Below are positions 35,464 through 46,395 of a DNA stretch of 64,000 nt, in pieces (within the stretch, counting starts at the first letter, position 1; every line of letters begins with the position of its first letter). A model generated the notes under the pieces. It did not search any database. It was not told the origin of the DNA and saw only the letters and a program-made list of their open reading frames with translations. Origin of the DNA: Helianthus annuus (lineage: Eukaryota; Streptophyta; Magnoliopsida; Asterales; Asteraceae); contig NC_035449.2 in the NCBI RefSeq assembly GCF_002127325.2, positions 82,803,657 to 82,867,656 on the forward strand, read 5' to 3'. The translations under genes were made by a program, and so were the position numbers.

Positions 35464-37444
35464 ATTGTTCGCAACGAACATGCCTCCGTGACCATAATTA
35501 GGTAGGTGTTAAACCCTCAAAAAGGGCACCTCCTAATTACCACGTTTGCTTAGTTAATTGTCAGGTCAAAGTAATTAGAATAAAAGTCAAACGAGTCATT
35601 TTTAAATAAAATGTATAACTAATGATTTAAAGGCAATAAAATCAGTTTTGTCACTTTAATAACTGGGTAAATATTAATTGAACATATCTAGGCATGTTCA
35701 ACCCGACAATTCTGAGTTTAGGCTCGGTTCGCAACCGAAATTCGCAAAAGTTGACTTTTGCTTTGACTTTCAGTTCTGACCTGATTTAGCTTAGTTTAGA
35801 TATGCCTTAGAGCTCTTTTAGGACCAGGTTATATGTTAGTATAACCCTCTATGATTATACAACTTGGTTCCTAATTTATCCACTAATGTAATATAATGTT
35901 TTGGGATTTTTGAAGATTTTTATTTACTTTTAAGCTGAGCATAACGTAGGGTTCTAGCTTTGATTTGGTATTTATCGGTTATACCCTTTTTGCTTATAAA
36001 ATGAGTTTTACACAAAATTTTGATAACCTTTTGCTACTGATTTTATATGATAAATAAATATTTTAAGCCTTCTGGAATGATAAACATATCAGCTTTTCTT
36101 ATAAAACCTGGAAATCGCTTAAAACCGCTTTTTTACGCGTTTTAAACGCATAGTATGAGTTAAAACTATTTTTAACATATAAGACTTAATACCTACTGAT
36201 ATAAATTATTAAATTAAGTATTTTTACTGATTATATCAGACCCGAATCTCAGATCAATATTTAATCCCTTTTATAAGCTTTAAAATGACCAAAATACCCC
36301 TACGGGGCATAATTTGAGTTTAAATTCGTTTTGGGCATAATGCAAGGTATCCTACTGATATCACAACATATTTAGGGCATATTAACTTAGGAAACCTGTT
36401 CATGACTCATTTGTTTACCCGTTATGCATTTTACGCATTCGGTGCGGTTTATGTAACTAGTTTGCATAAATTAACCGAAACAGGTCAAAACTTATCATTT
36501 TTGTCTCAAAATCCAGAATGTGTTTAGTTCACCCATATTATACAAGTCTCCATACTTGTCGGGTCTAAATCACATTCTAATTCGGTCTTCGCTTAATCTT
36601 GCGTTTTGAACCGTAAACCTTTCCTTGAAACTAACCGGTCTAAGTTTAAACTTAAATAAGACCCATTAGGAATCTAATAGGTAAATAAAACCTTCGTTCC
36701 AGATTGAGAGCCCCAGTAGAGGTACTTGTGTTTGCTGATTTGAATATACGGCTGAGAATAAAATTACATTTTAGCTCAGGTAAATACTTTTAACTTATTT
36801 TCCCTATACGGGCTTGGGATACGGTATTATAATAATACCGCTTGGTCGGGTATTGAATGTTTAATCGAATTGTGATTAAATTATTGAGGTAACCCATTTT
36901 AAGCTGTTTTGTTTGAAATAAAGGCCTTTAGGGGTTAATGACCATGTCCCGGATATCCTTGGCATCATTATAAAATAAAAATGGCCACGTCTTATGCACG
37001 GGGTGTAGGCATATGCCTGACAGTTGCATAAGGGAAACGGTATCTCACTCTCTTGTGGGCCTATACTTGTGGTGTGTCTGTTAATCTTGACTCGGTTTCT
37101 AACATCGAGCCCTAAATGTATAACGAACATGTATATTTGTATACAAAATTATTTTTATATAATTGTCCCAAGTTATAAAAAGATATTTGTACCTTGTGCA
37201 TTTAAATCAATTTTCATAAATGTTTTCAAAAGAGTCAGTTAATTGTATTTACCAGTGTAAACTGATGTATTTTCCAAAAAGATTAAGTGACAGGTACTGT
37301 ACGTAATTGGCTGGGAGCTCAGGGCGTTAATAGGGAACCTTGCAAGTTTTAGATGTCTAAAATCTGTTGAACGGTGTTCATCTTTCTGTTTTAAGATCCG
37401 CTTGTGGATCCATCTTACAATCCATTTGTAATACCTAATATTAC
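35464..37444 (+). repeat. Sequence D, an LTR-type segment, first part
   Basis: AT-rich noncoding sequence between the end of element 1 and element C; it continues at 43268. No frame or domain. Called LTR-like because its far end (43413) closes GGGGTGTGACA in the style of Ty3 elements here. It may be a solo LTR or the 3' LTR of an element that extends left of the window. Confidence 0.45.
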
Positions 37445-37899
37445 TGTAGGATCGTGAGACGACCTAACGAGTCGATCAGAAGAGTGCTCAGACAGAATCA
37501 GAGGCGGAATTCATTGATTCTGTCTTTGTTTAGCTTGAATTCACTATTAATTGTCTCGTATATTGATCAAAATGTGATTACAGCCTTGGAGACACATCGA
37601 CGGAGCTTCGCCGTCGGAAACTAGAATGTTACAACTGATTTCGCTCGTAGGGTATATACAGGCATGTGGTTCCGCTTGAAACATCTTCAAGCGGAATAAC
37701 ATGTTCAAGCGAAATCACTTCAAACATACTAACACATGATTTCGCTTGAACTGATTTTGCTGATTTCGCTTGAAATGACTTCATGTTATTTCAAGCGGAA
37801 TTACCTATATATCCCATTTCTTCGTTTTGCGTGCACTATACAATCAGTTCTAATCTAAGACTCGAACGAAGATGAAGTCGATAGACAACTACACCAACA
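37445..37899 (-). repeat. Element C 3' LTR
   Basis: Contains AAGCGGAA motifs in inverted pairs near 37670-37800. Minus polypurine tract CAAGGGGGAGTC (37900-37911) follows on the internal side. Confidence 0.88.
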
Positions 37900-38749
37900 G
37901 ACTCCCCCTTGAATGTGGACGGAATCTTCAGTAAGAGTCTTCAACATGACGACTCTTCAATCTTAATCGGTCTTCCTTCTTTCTTGACAAGTACCAGGAT
38001 CTTCTCTTTGGCTCTAACCTCGTCAGACTCCCCCTTTCAATATGCTGGGATCGCTGTCTGCAATTAGCTATCACCTTGAGATCAAATCCTGGCTTTATCT
38101 CTGATTAAGCTCTCCACAGGTTCTGAATTTCATCCTGGCTTTCCATAGCAACAGGATCAGAAACCTTTCTATCACCTACACACATCTCAAATACTCATGA
38201 ACAAATTTTCTCATTTAAAAACCTATCAAATTTGAAACATTCTAAAAACTGATTCAAATTAAAGAATCATTTTAAACATTTCAAAATTTCCAACTCAAAC
38301 ACTCTTTTCCAAACCATCAGTTCGTCATGTTTAACCTTTGGAATTTTGAAAATCAGTTTTTCATCATTAGTTGTCGAAAATCTTTTTGGATTTTTCAAAA
38401 TATGTAATCTAAACAGAAATTTAAATGCAGAAATAAAATATGTACAAACACTATTTTTGTGAGTTTGTGAAAGAGGATCATATCAGTTGTGAGACATATC
38501 ACTAGCACCGTTAAGCTTTAAACATTTTAAGTGTTATACGATTCATATAGATTGACGATATATTTGTCCTCTTAAGCTCAATCTAAAAACTTTCGAAATG
38601 CTTACCAATACGTTAAGGTATATTAATTATGCACTAAGTTCTTATGGACCCCACGATCTCAGCATATCCCCTCATCATGCAATACACTGACTCAAGTAAT
38701 GCCTTTAAACTTTGATCAACTGTGATTGGTGCGAAAACAAAGCAGAATG

Positions 38750-38990
38750 TTTAAACATTAACAATCAGGTCGATACTTCCGTATACGCAGAGAAAGTCCA
38801 ATGTTTAAACAAAATAAGAAAAAATAAAACAAGTTGAAGTTGTTTAGGCTTTAACCACCAGTTCGATACTCCCGTATACGCAGAGGTGATCCAAAGCTTA
38901 AACGAAACACCAAAGAAAATAAAGCAGAACATTTAGGCACTAACATCCAGGTCGATACTCACGTATACGAAGAGGATGTCCAATGCTTAA
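38750..38990 (-). repeat. Tandem repeat in the element C 3' noncoding region
   Basis: Three units of about 85 bp, each with GTCGATAC, then GTATACG and GCTTAAAC- or GTTTAAAC-like ends. Element B has a related GTTCAGCAGA repeat at the equivalent place, so the region expands and contracts in the family. Confidence 0.6.
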
Positions 38991-39414
38991 ACAAAATAAA
39001 GAAATAAAACAAGTTTAACTCTTTCCAAAAAGAAATGCACAATCACAGCGTCATTTTTAGCAAAGTTGTGAAAGCTCACAAACTTAACCAGTTTTTATGC
39101 TTTTTGGCATTCAGCGATTACTGAGCAGGCATACACTCAAGAAGGACAAAACTAAGTACTATGCTTTCAATCATGTTTCCCACTTGAACTAGGCTTTTTC
39201 ATTTATGTTTGTATCGTTATCGCAAATCTACTAGTCTAGCTGAGCCTATCGTCATATCTTTAGTGAGACCGTTTATCACTTTTAGCATTCTATTTCTTTA
39301 GCATGCTATGATAGTCTACTGATTTTCTATCATTTCCTCTTGTATCAACAGAACTCATTTTCATTTTATCATGTTTTTGAATTTTTCAAATTTTCTAATG
39401 TTTTTTGGATTTTC

Positions 39415-39640
39415 ACTCCCCCTAAAATCAAAATATGTTTCAATTTTGATTTTATGGGAAAATTTGAAACAACCTGTACAAACTTGACAACTTGATGAGA
39501 ATCACTTCAATTTTCCATCCACATGGCGTAAACAATCAGAACTCCCCCTCACAACAAACTAATTTCCCATTATGATTTTCAAAACACTTAAGTTTGTTTT
39601 AATCAAAATGGTTTTTCCGGAAAAATTAGTTTGTTTACCA
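39415..39640 (-). other. Conserved noncoding block of elements B and C
   Basis: About 94 percent identical to 3665-3890. Bounded by two minus-strand AGGGGGAG tracts (39415 and 39541). No coding frame. 37912-38749 and 38991-39414 hold further noncoding sequence, with one more purine tract near 38028. Confidence 0.6.
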
Positions 39641-39889
39641 ACCACTAGTAGGTTAGGGGTCACTTCATCACTTTGTTCTCTTCAAACACATGTAAGATTT
39701 ATCATTTCTAGTTTTAACCCTCAACACCACTTGTAGAAAATCAAGTACAATTTAATGTCCTTGATTAACCACTTGTCGATCGAAATGTCAATGATCAAAC
39801 CAATATCCACTTCGGTGATATTTCTCAAGAAAGATGTCGATTCATGTTCCACGCTTACCAACCTGGGAACTCCGGCAAGTCAGGTTTTT

Positions 39890-42264
39890 CTATTTGAAAA
39901 GTTTCACCCAAGCCTGACTGTCCTTGGGTGATTTTGAATTCTTGCTCAACAATGGTGGAAAATTTGCATCATCCATTGTTAAACCAAAATTCTCAACTTT
40001 TACCTCAACACATGGCTCTTCTGGTTTTACCACACCAGATTCATTGCCTAAACATGGCTCCTTTGACTTTGACGAATCAAGATCATTGCCAATAACTGAC
40101 TCTTTTGTTTCCGGGGAAACAAATTCATCACCAGGAAGTGAAAAATTTACTTTCTTTGTTTTGTTAATCTTTTGATTAACCACTTTCTCTTTCTTCAATA
40201 CCCCGTTAGTCCTCAGATTTGTATCTGATGAATCCGTTTTGCTAGACTTGTCATTCTTTGGAGAGCAAGATGATTTATCAGAACTTTTATCTGTTTTACC
40301 AGTTGTATCCGAGGACAAAATCCTTTCGAGATATTCTCTCGCTTTCTTCCTCTTCTTCCTCAGTCTGTCTTTCTGCCCTTGAGAAAGCTTTACTTTCTTT
40401 TCTTGAACCTTCTGTTCTTGAACTTTTGGTTCTTGAACTTTCTGTTCTTTGTGCTTAACACTGACTGGTTTCTTTGCCATTTTCTGAAATTCAGCCCTCG
40501 ATCTTTCCTTTGATCTCATTGGGCAATCTCTGGCAATGTGACCTTTGATTTGGCAGTTATAGCATCTTCTCATCTCATAATTCCAACTCTGGCAGTTAAC
40601 AGCAATGTGTCCTTGATAACCGCATCTATAACACATTCTGTTATCATACCAATCACCACTTTTAGTCCAAACATTCAGATCTAGCATTGTTTGGCTTGGT
40701 GATAATCATTTCTCCTCTTGAAAGCTAGATTTGGCTTTGAAGCACTGTGGTTAAACCTGCACCACTCATTACCAACTATTTTTAAGTTTTGATTTTTCAT
40801 TTTTTGTGATTTTTGATTGCGATTGGATGATTGATCTGATGAGCTTTTATTTTCTTTTTGAACATTTTTCAAATTTTTCTCTTTTTGTTTTGGTTCTGTA
40901 TTCTTTTCCGAAGGTTTCTGCTTTGAACATTCACCTTTTTCTGTAGAATGCAAATTAGTTTTCTGAAACTTTTCTTTTAATCTCAAAAATAATTTCTTTT
41001 TCTTAATTTTTTCATTTTCATCATCAGATTTTTCATCGCAATCTTCAATTTTGACTTTGTCAAAATTTGTGACATTGTCACTTATTGGAACAGAATTGAT
41101 CGGTTTTGGACAAGGATGATTCAGAAATCCTGATGAGGTCACAAAACCTTTCAATTTCTTTTCAAGCTCATCAATTTTAGCTCTTGAATTCTCAGCTTCA
41201 TTTTCAAGCTGAGATATTCTTTCAAAATGAGACTTGATTGACTTTTCATTTTCAATCTTAATGTTTTCAAGAACAGACTTTTCATTTTCCAAACCTTTTA
41301 TCTGTTCTTGAAATTTTGTTTCATTTGCTTTCAAATTTTTGTTTTCAAGCTTTATCCAGAAATCTTCATTTTCTGAGGATTCCTTTTTGCTTTCAAAATC
41401 TTTTTCTTTTTCTTTCAAAACCTTGTTTTCTGATGTTAAACTGTTCAAATCACTTAATAGTTTAACATTTTCATATTTCAGCTTCTCAAAATTTCCCTGT
41501 AACATAAGAATCTATTTAACATCAGCTTGCTTCTCCTTCTTCAACTTTTTGAGTTCCAATGTCAAACTTTCCGCATCCTTTAAGAGTTTGCCATTGTCAG
41601 CCTCAAGTTTATCATATTTAGAGCACACTGATTCAGAACTTGAAGATTCATTCTTCACAGATTCTTCATTCTTTGGAATTTCCTTTGTTTCCATCTTGTA
41701 TGTTCCTGCACAAAAGAGTTTAACAAAATCAAAAGGATTCATACTTTCATCAAGATAACATTTCTTTTAATATCATATTTCAGAATACTCTTTGTAGCAA
41801 GACACACACGAATTCTTTTATCTATTTCAGCAATTACATCCAATTCCAATTTTTGTAAATTCTTTTCCATTTCATTCATCAATTCCTTCTTTTTCTTATA
41901 TTCCTTACGATACTCTGCATTAACCTCATTAAAAAACTGTTTTGGATAAAGTTCTTGAAAAAAGATCTCTCTTTTTTAGTTCAATCAAGAATTCATCCCA
42001 TTTAGCAGGTAATGCACCTGCCAATTTCGATATCTGTTCATCTCTTGATATTCTAATACCTTTTTTCCTCAAATTGTCTGTTAAAATTTCAAATCGTCTT
42101 TCCAACTCATCCAACGTTTCATCCTTTTGGCACATGAAATGTTCAAAACTTTTAACCCAAATATCCACATTTACATTTCTATAACTACTATCCACAGTTC
42201 TCATATACCAACGATTTAAACTTTCAAGATAATCATTTTCTTTCTCATCAAACATTTCTGCCAT
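39890..42264 (-). pseudogene. Element C gag-like protein, broken
   Basis: Starts at 42264 (MAEMFDEKEND), like element B. Frames 42264-41929, 41742-41512, 41505-40681 and 40687-39890 cover successive parts of one protein: helical N-terminal domain, coiled coil, two zinc knuckles (CYRCGYQGHIAVNC and CYNCQIKGHIARDC, about 40570-40650) and a Ser/Lys/Glu-rich tail. The breaks are a frameshift near 41950, another near 41765 (one base short), an in-frame stop at about 41512 and a one-base deletion near 40685, after HQAKQC. At the last break element B reads straight on. The tail has no stop where element B has TGA. No pol domain follows. Expected role: particle formation and RNA binding. Confidence 0.78.
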
Positions 42265-42798
42265 ATTTCAAACAGTCCCGACAAATTTCACACAAAAACA
42301 CAATTTCAAGCGAAATAGGGTTTTCAAGCGGAATCCCCTTTAGAGCGAAATCACACTTTAAAGCAAACTAACTGATTTCGCTTGAAATGTTTCAAGCGGA
42401 ATCTGCAAACTCAAATGGAATCAAATAACTCAAGTGGAATCAAGTGATCTTCAAGCGGAATCACCCAATTCAAGCGGAAATACTAATTTCGCTTCTACTT
42501 TCCAAGCGGAATCAACAATTTTCAAGCGAAATACCTAATTTCGCTTGAAATTACCAATTTTCAAACGGAATCAAGAACTACTCGTTCAAGCGGAATCAGG
42601 TTTTCAGTTAATTTTTGTCTGTTTTAGGCCGAGTTTTGCTTTCAAACTTTCAAGGGTTTGTTAAAACTGTATTTTACATGTAATATGTGAAAATCAGTCC
42701 ATTTTAACCGTGAAAACTTGAAAAATTGTGAAAAGAAGGTGTAGAAATCAGAATTTTCCAGCGAAAACGAGCTAAACTTTAAGAACTCTTCCTCCTGA
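42265..42798 (-). repeat. Element C leader with TTCAAGCGGAATC array
   Basis: About 14 copies of TTCAAGCGGAATC or its complement (TTTCGCTTGAA), with variants, between 42300 and 42600, spaced 10-30 bases apart. The same motif recurs in the LTRs, sometimes as inverted pairs (ATTCCGCTTGAA ... TTCAAGCGGAAT near 43037). Confidence 0.75.
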
Positions 42799-42810
42799 GC
42801 TCTGATACCA
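42799..42810 (-). promoter_or_regulatory. Primer-binding site of element C
   Basis: Minus-strand TGGTATCAGAGC, two bases from the 5' LTR. Confidence 0.85.
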
Positions 42811-42812
42811 CT

Positions 42813-43267
42813 TGTAGGATCGTGAGACGACCTAACGAGTCGATCAGAAGAGTGCTCAGACAGAATCAGAGGCGGAATTCATTGATTCTGTCTTTGTTTA
42901 GCTTGAATTCACTATTAATTGTCTCGTATATTGATCAGAATGTGATTACAGCCTTGGAGACACTTCGACGGAGCTTCGCCGTCGGAAACTAGAATGTTAC
43001 AACTGATTTCGCTCGTAGGGTATATATAGGCATGTGATTCCGCTTGAAACAGCTTCAAGCGGAATAACATGTTCAAGCGGAATCACTTCAAACATACTAA
43101 CACATGATTTCGCTTGAACTGATTTTGCTGATTTCACTTGAAATAACTTCATGTTATTTCAAGCAGAATTACCTATATATCCCATTTCTTCATTTTGCGT
43201 GCACTATACAATCAGTTCTAATCTAAGACTCGAACGAAGATGAAGTCGACAGACAACTGCACCAACA
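42813..43267 (-). repeat. Element C 5' LTR
   Basis: Minus-strand TATATATA at 43021-43028 is a possible TATA box; the left LTR has TATATAC at the matching place. Confidence 0.85.
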
Positions 43268-43413
43268 GTTACATTTGAATCGGTTTGTAATATATTTACT
43301 TTAGACTTCCGTTGTGCATTGAACTGTGATTATTTGATTATGATGATATCAACTACGTCACGATACTCCCCACCGGGCCCACCTGTAATAGGTGGAAATA
43401 TCGGGGTGTGACA
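43268..43413 (+). repeat. Sequence D, terminal part
   Basis: Resumes D after element C and ends ATCGGGGTGTGACA. The next bases, ATTCG, align with ATTCA in the other LTR of E (about 45431), so D appears to have been inserted in an LTR of E. Confidence 0.5.
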
Positions 43414-43452
43414 ATTCGCATTGTGACCGGAGGCACAAAATATGCATTAACA

Positions 43453-44902
43453 ATTTCCCTCTTGTACATCACTGTCGAAGCTTGATCTTTGAAAACGAGA
43501 GCCATGTTTGAATATTCTGCAACTTCAATCAGGCATCAATTAATTCCCCCTTGATTGTTGATTCGGGCTTGCATTATCTTCACTATGCACAAATTCCCCC
43601 TGAAATGAATCTTCAGATCTTTGTTTGCACAGTTCCCGACCCCCTCTGATTTGCTGTACTACAATCTTCACGAATAATCATCAACTTAAAACTAATCAAT
43701 GTATAGTCTTCTCCGTTAGTTCTAGCAGCAACTTAATCAACAAACACCATCATTCCCCGGCAGTTAGTCCAAAAAACAATTAATCTGCTCGAAGAATAAC
43801 CATTCTGACACTTTTGACTATTACAAAGCTGTGATATCTTATAAGTATCGACAATAGTGATGTATCTCCTGACGCTAATCCTGCTGACTGGCTTGACGAA
43901 GACCCGGGACTCAAACCGTAAGACATCAATTTGGTCACGATCCAAAGAATCTGAACTTCCTATGATCACGTACTAACGAATCCAGATCTTATGCATCCTC
44001 GGACAATCTGAAATCGGAACCACCCGAATGCTGTTACACGTCACGAATTTCAAAAATGCCAGAATTTCAATATTCTAATAAAATTTTTATTCCCCCTCAT
44101 TTTCCAAATTCTTACCTCTCTAAACTTATCACTGAATTTCCCCCTCAAACTTGGCAAATTCAGTCTACTATTTTCACTAAAAAACTCCACTATGCAGAAA
44201 ATGTGTCATTTTGGTCCACAAAGTTGCGCTTTTCATCATTGCGGATTTTTCATTAAGGCCCATTAATATTCAGATAACTCAGATGATAAACAGTTTGCAT
44301 GGGTATCATGACTACCCCACTAACTTCAACAATCTGTGATCGCATCATCAAATCTGTTCTCTGAAGCCCTCGACGGTGTCCCCGAACATCCCGTATTTGT
44401 CAGTAAAATCTCGAAAAAAATTTCAATGACCAAATTTTTTCTTGACACTCATCTCGTCACTACAATAAAAAAATGCCTCTTTTTTGGGGGCATTTGACTC
44501 ATTCGTGCGAATGGAGTTGGTCCGTTCATGCAAATGATATGATTTTAGAACGAATGACCTTTTGGACGACTGGACATTTCCCTTCGTGCGAATGGGATGC
44601 CTTTCGTGCGAATGGGAACGTCTCTTCGTGCGAATGGGGTGCCTCTCTTGCGAATTGTTCCAATGTTCAAACACTTCTGATCACATTTTTCGATCCAAAA
44701 TCTTTATTTCTGCAAATTTTATGATGATACTTCATAGATACGGGCGAAAATCAATTCCGAATTTAACGATGTTTTCAATTTCAAAATCCATCTGTGAATT
44801 GATCTTCAATTTGATGTTTTACGTCTTAAACCCATTAAAAGCCCATAATTCATGAGCGTAGGTGATTCAATCAACTGCTAGATCGATTGAATCGGGACCG
44901 TA
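43453..44902 (-). other. Element E internal region, noncoding, with TTCGTGCGAATGG repeats
   Basis: Leader repeats TTCGTGCGAATGG and relatives lie at about 44500-44660, next to the primer site (44903-44914, minus TGGTATCAGAGC). The reading frames over them are repeat translations. Nothing else is recognisable. Confidence 0.6.
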
Positions 44903-44916
44903 GCTCTGATACCAAT

Positions 44917-45469
44917 TGAGAGTCCACGACCCGACATGTTTAGACGAGAATTTGGTTGGAAAAGAAGTAATTCGCTTGAATAATGTTGATAAGATTGGAG
45001 TAGAAGCAGAAAGATTCGTCATAAGTTGAATGCTTCATTCATACCGAAAGAGTTTACGTTTTTTACAAGCTGGATAAAAAATTTCTCTAGCATTTCCCCT
45101 TTGAGAACCCAAAACCTCCCTCAGCTCTCACTCACATCTACTATATATAGGTGATCCCCTCCATGTGAGTGAGGCTGGGACGAATGGACTAAGTCCATTC
45201 GTGCGAATGGACTAAGTCCATTCGAGCGAATGGACTGAATGGACTTAGTCTATTCGCTCGAATGGACTGAATGGACTTAGTCCATTCGCTCGAATGGACT
45301 TAGTCCATTCGCATGAGTGACTAGTGTCCCTTCGCGCGAAGGACTCCTTCGTGCGAAGAGAACTTTTCGTTACTAAACCGTATTTTCTAACTCTCATCTA
45401 TACAATATTCAACGCACGCTCTATCTGGCCTATTCACACAGTAACGGGCACACAAAATATACAATAACA
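44917..45469 (-). repeat. Element E 5' LTR with palindrome array
   Basis: 553 bp, TGAGAGTCC to CAATAACA on the plus strand. A palindromic TATA-like CTATATATAG lies at 45141-45150. From 45180 to 45325 the pair AGTCCATTCG and CGAATGGACT alternates about eight times, forming back-to-back palindromes; a related TCCTTCGTGCGAAG follows. Confidence 0.82.
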
Positions 45470-45960
45470 TATGTTATCAACGGTGAATACTCGAGCTCGT
45501 TAGTGGTTTGATTGACATGCCATGGGTCATCTTGGTTGATTGATTGACGTTTGCAAAAGATGAGTGGTTTGGACCAAAGTAGTTTACGTTGTTGTTTGGG
45601 AACATGGTGAATGAAAACAAATTTGAGTTGAGATGTGAAAATTCATAGAGAAGTGGTTTTGTAGTTGTGTAGTAAAAATGTGAAATGAAATATACATAAG
45701 GTTTTAAAATTTAATAAATATAGGGTAAGGACCACCCCAATAGAAACAAATGTTAATTGAGAAATATGAGAAATATTCTAGACCATATATTTTCTATAAG
45801 TCAAAAAGAAAATATTTGTTTTCATTTTTAGTGCCAATCGCACCCTTTTAAGGGTTTTTTTTTTTTTTTTTGAAATTATACACATGTGTATATTATCAAT
45901 TTTTAATTATATACATGTGTATATTGTCAATTTTTGAAATTATACATACAGACAATTAAT
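45470..45960 (-). pseudogene. Diverged copy A of a duplicated segment, N-terminus of unknown protein
   Basis: Matches 47937-48370 at roughly 80 percent by eye. On the minus strand it begins MFPNNNVN near 45613 and later reads TTNELEYSPLIT, but a one-base deletion breaks the frame between. It ends at the insertion point of element E, so the remainder lies left of the window. The upstream part holds ACACATGTGTAT palindromes shared with copy B. Confidence 0.4.
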
Positions 45961-46134
45961 GCAAGAAAATGTTAATAATGAAAACGATGCAACGATTCCT
46001 TTCTAGTAGTGTCACATGACGTATTTAATGTTTCATATACTATACAATTAATGTTCCATATATGTACAAAACTTCAACCACTCATTTTTCTATGTACCTT
46101 TTACCGCTAAGTTTCACGTATGTTTAATTTAATT
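45961..46134. other. AT-rich spacer, nothing recognised
   Basis: AT-rich sequence between copy A of the duplicated segment and the target duplication of the SINE. No frame, repeat or element end is recognisable here. Confidence 0.4.
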
Positions 46135-46147
46135 ACAAAATGTCATC

Positions 46148-46382
46148 TTTTTTTTTTGAACGGCAAATTTGGATCACTGACGAACCACTGGAGTATCATC
46201 GTGTCACCAGCGGTATCACCCGATCATATCCATCTCTACTAGTCATAATGCCTATACACCAATTCAGGAGGAAACCCAATAAATATGAGAAAACCCCCCT
46301 TGTGGGAATCGAACTCAGGACCTATTGATCTCAAAGTCTTATCCCACCCTCAATATGCCACTAGGCTATAAAGCCATGGGCT
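46148..46382 (-). mobile_element. tRNA-derived SINE, full length
   Basis: Minus strand starts AGCCCATGGCTTTATAGCC at 46382. It has an A-box-like TAGCCTAGTGGC and a B-box-like GAGTTCGATTCCC about 45 bases later, as in a tRNA polymerase III promoter, then an unrelated body and a terminal A-run (T-run on plus, 46148-46157). The 13-bp target duplication ACAAAATGTCATC flanks it at 46135-46147 and 46383-46395. It moves by borrowing LINE enzymes. The 62-residue plus-strand frame over it is not a gene. Confidence 0.88.
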
Positions 46383-46395
46383 ACAAAATGTCATC

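Larger units (their letters stand above)
37445..43267 (-). mobile_element. Element C: gag-only, Sirevirus-like LTR retrotransposon inserted in D
   Basis: 455-bp LTRs (37445-37899 and 42813-43267) start TGTAGGATCG and end CACCAACA on the plus strand. Target duplication is ATTAC (37440-37444) against GTTAC (43268-43272), four of five bases. Primer site at the right and polypurine tract at the left give minus orientation. Internal layout matches element B: leader repeats, broken gag with coiled coil and two zinc knuckles, repeated noncoding region, several AGGGGGA tracts, no pol. LTRs differ at about 12 places, about 2.6 percent. Confidence 0.87.
43414..45469 (-). mobile_element. Element E: non-autonomous LTR retrotransposon, left part beyond window
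   Basis: 5' LTR at 44917-45469 and only the last 39 bp of the 3' LTR (43414-43452) before D intervenes. Both LTR ends read AAAATAT.CA.TAACA on the plus strand. Minus PPT AAGAGGGAAAT at 43453-43463. Internal region about 1.46 kb with no recognisable gag or pol. Four further TCCCCCT tracts (43545, 43595, 44091 and 44139; AGGGGGA on the minus strand), leader repeats and palindromes in the LTR link it to the Sirevirus-like elements B and C. Confidence 0.72.

Noticed and set aside
35464..37444. Possible host gene between elements 1 and C
   Set aside because: No frame above 85 residues; the far end closes like an LTR.
44423..44674. 83-residue minus-strand frame with repeated RHPIRTK in element E
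   Set aside because: Translation of the TTCGTGCGAATGG leader repeat; no start or domain evidence.
46330..46382. tRNA-like sequence on the minus strand
   Set aside because: It has pol III boxes but no complete cloverleaf, and it is the head of a SINE with target duplication.
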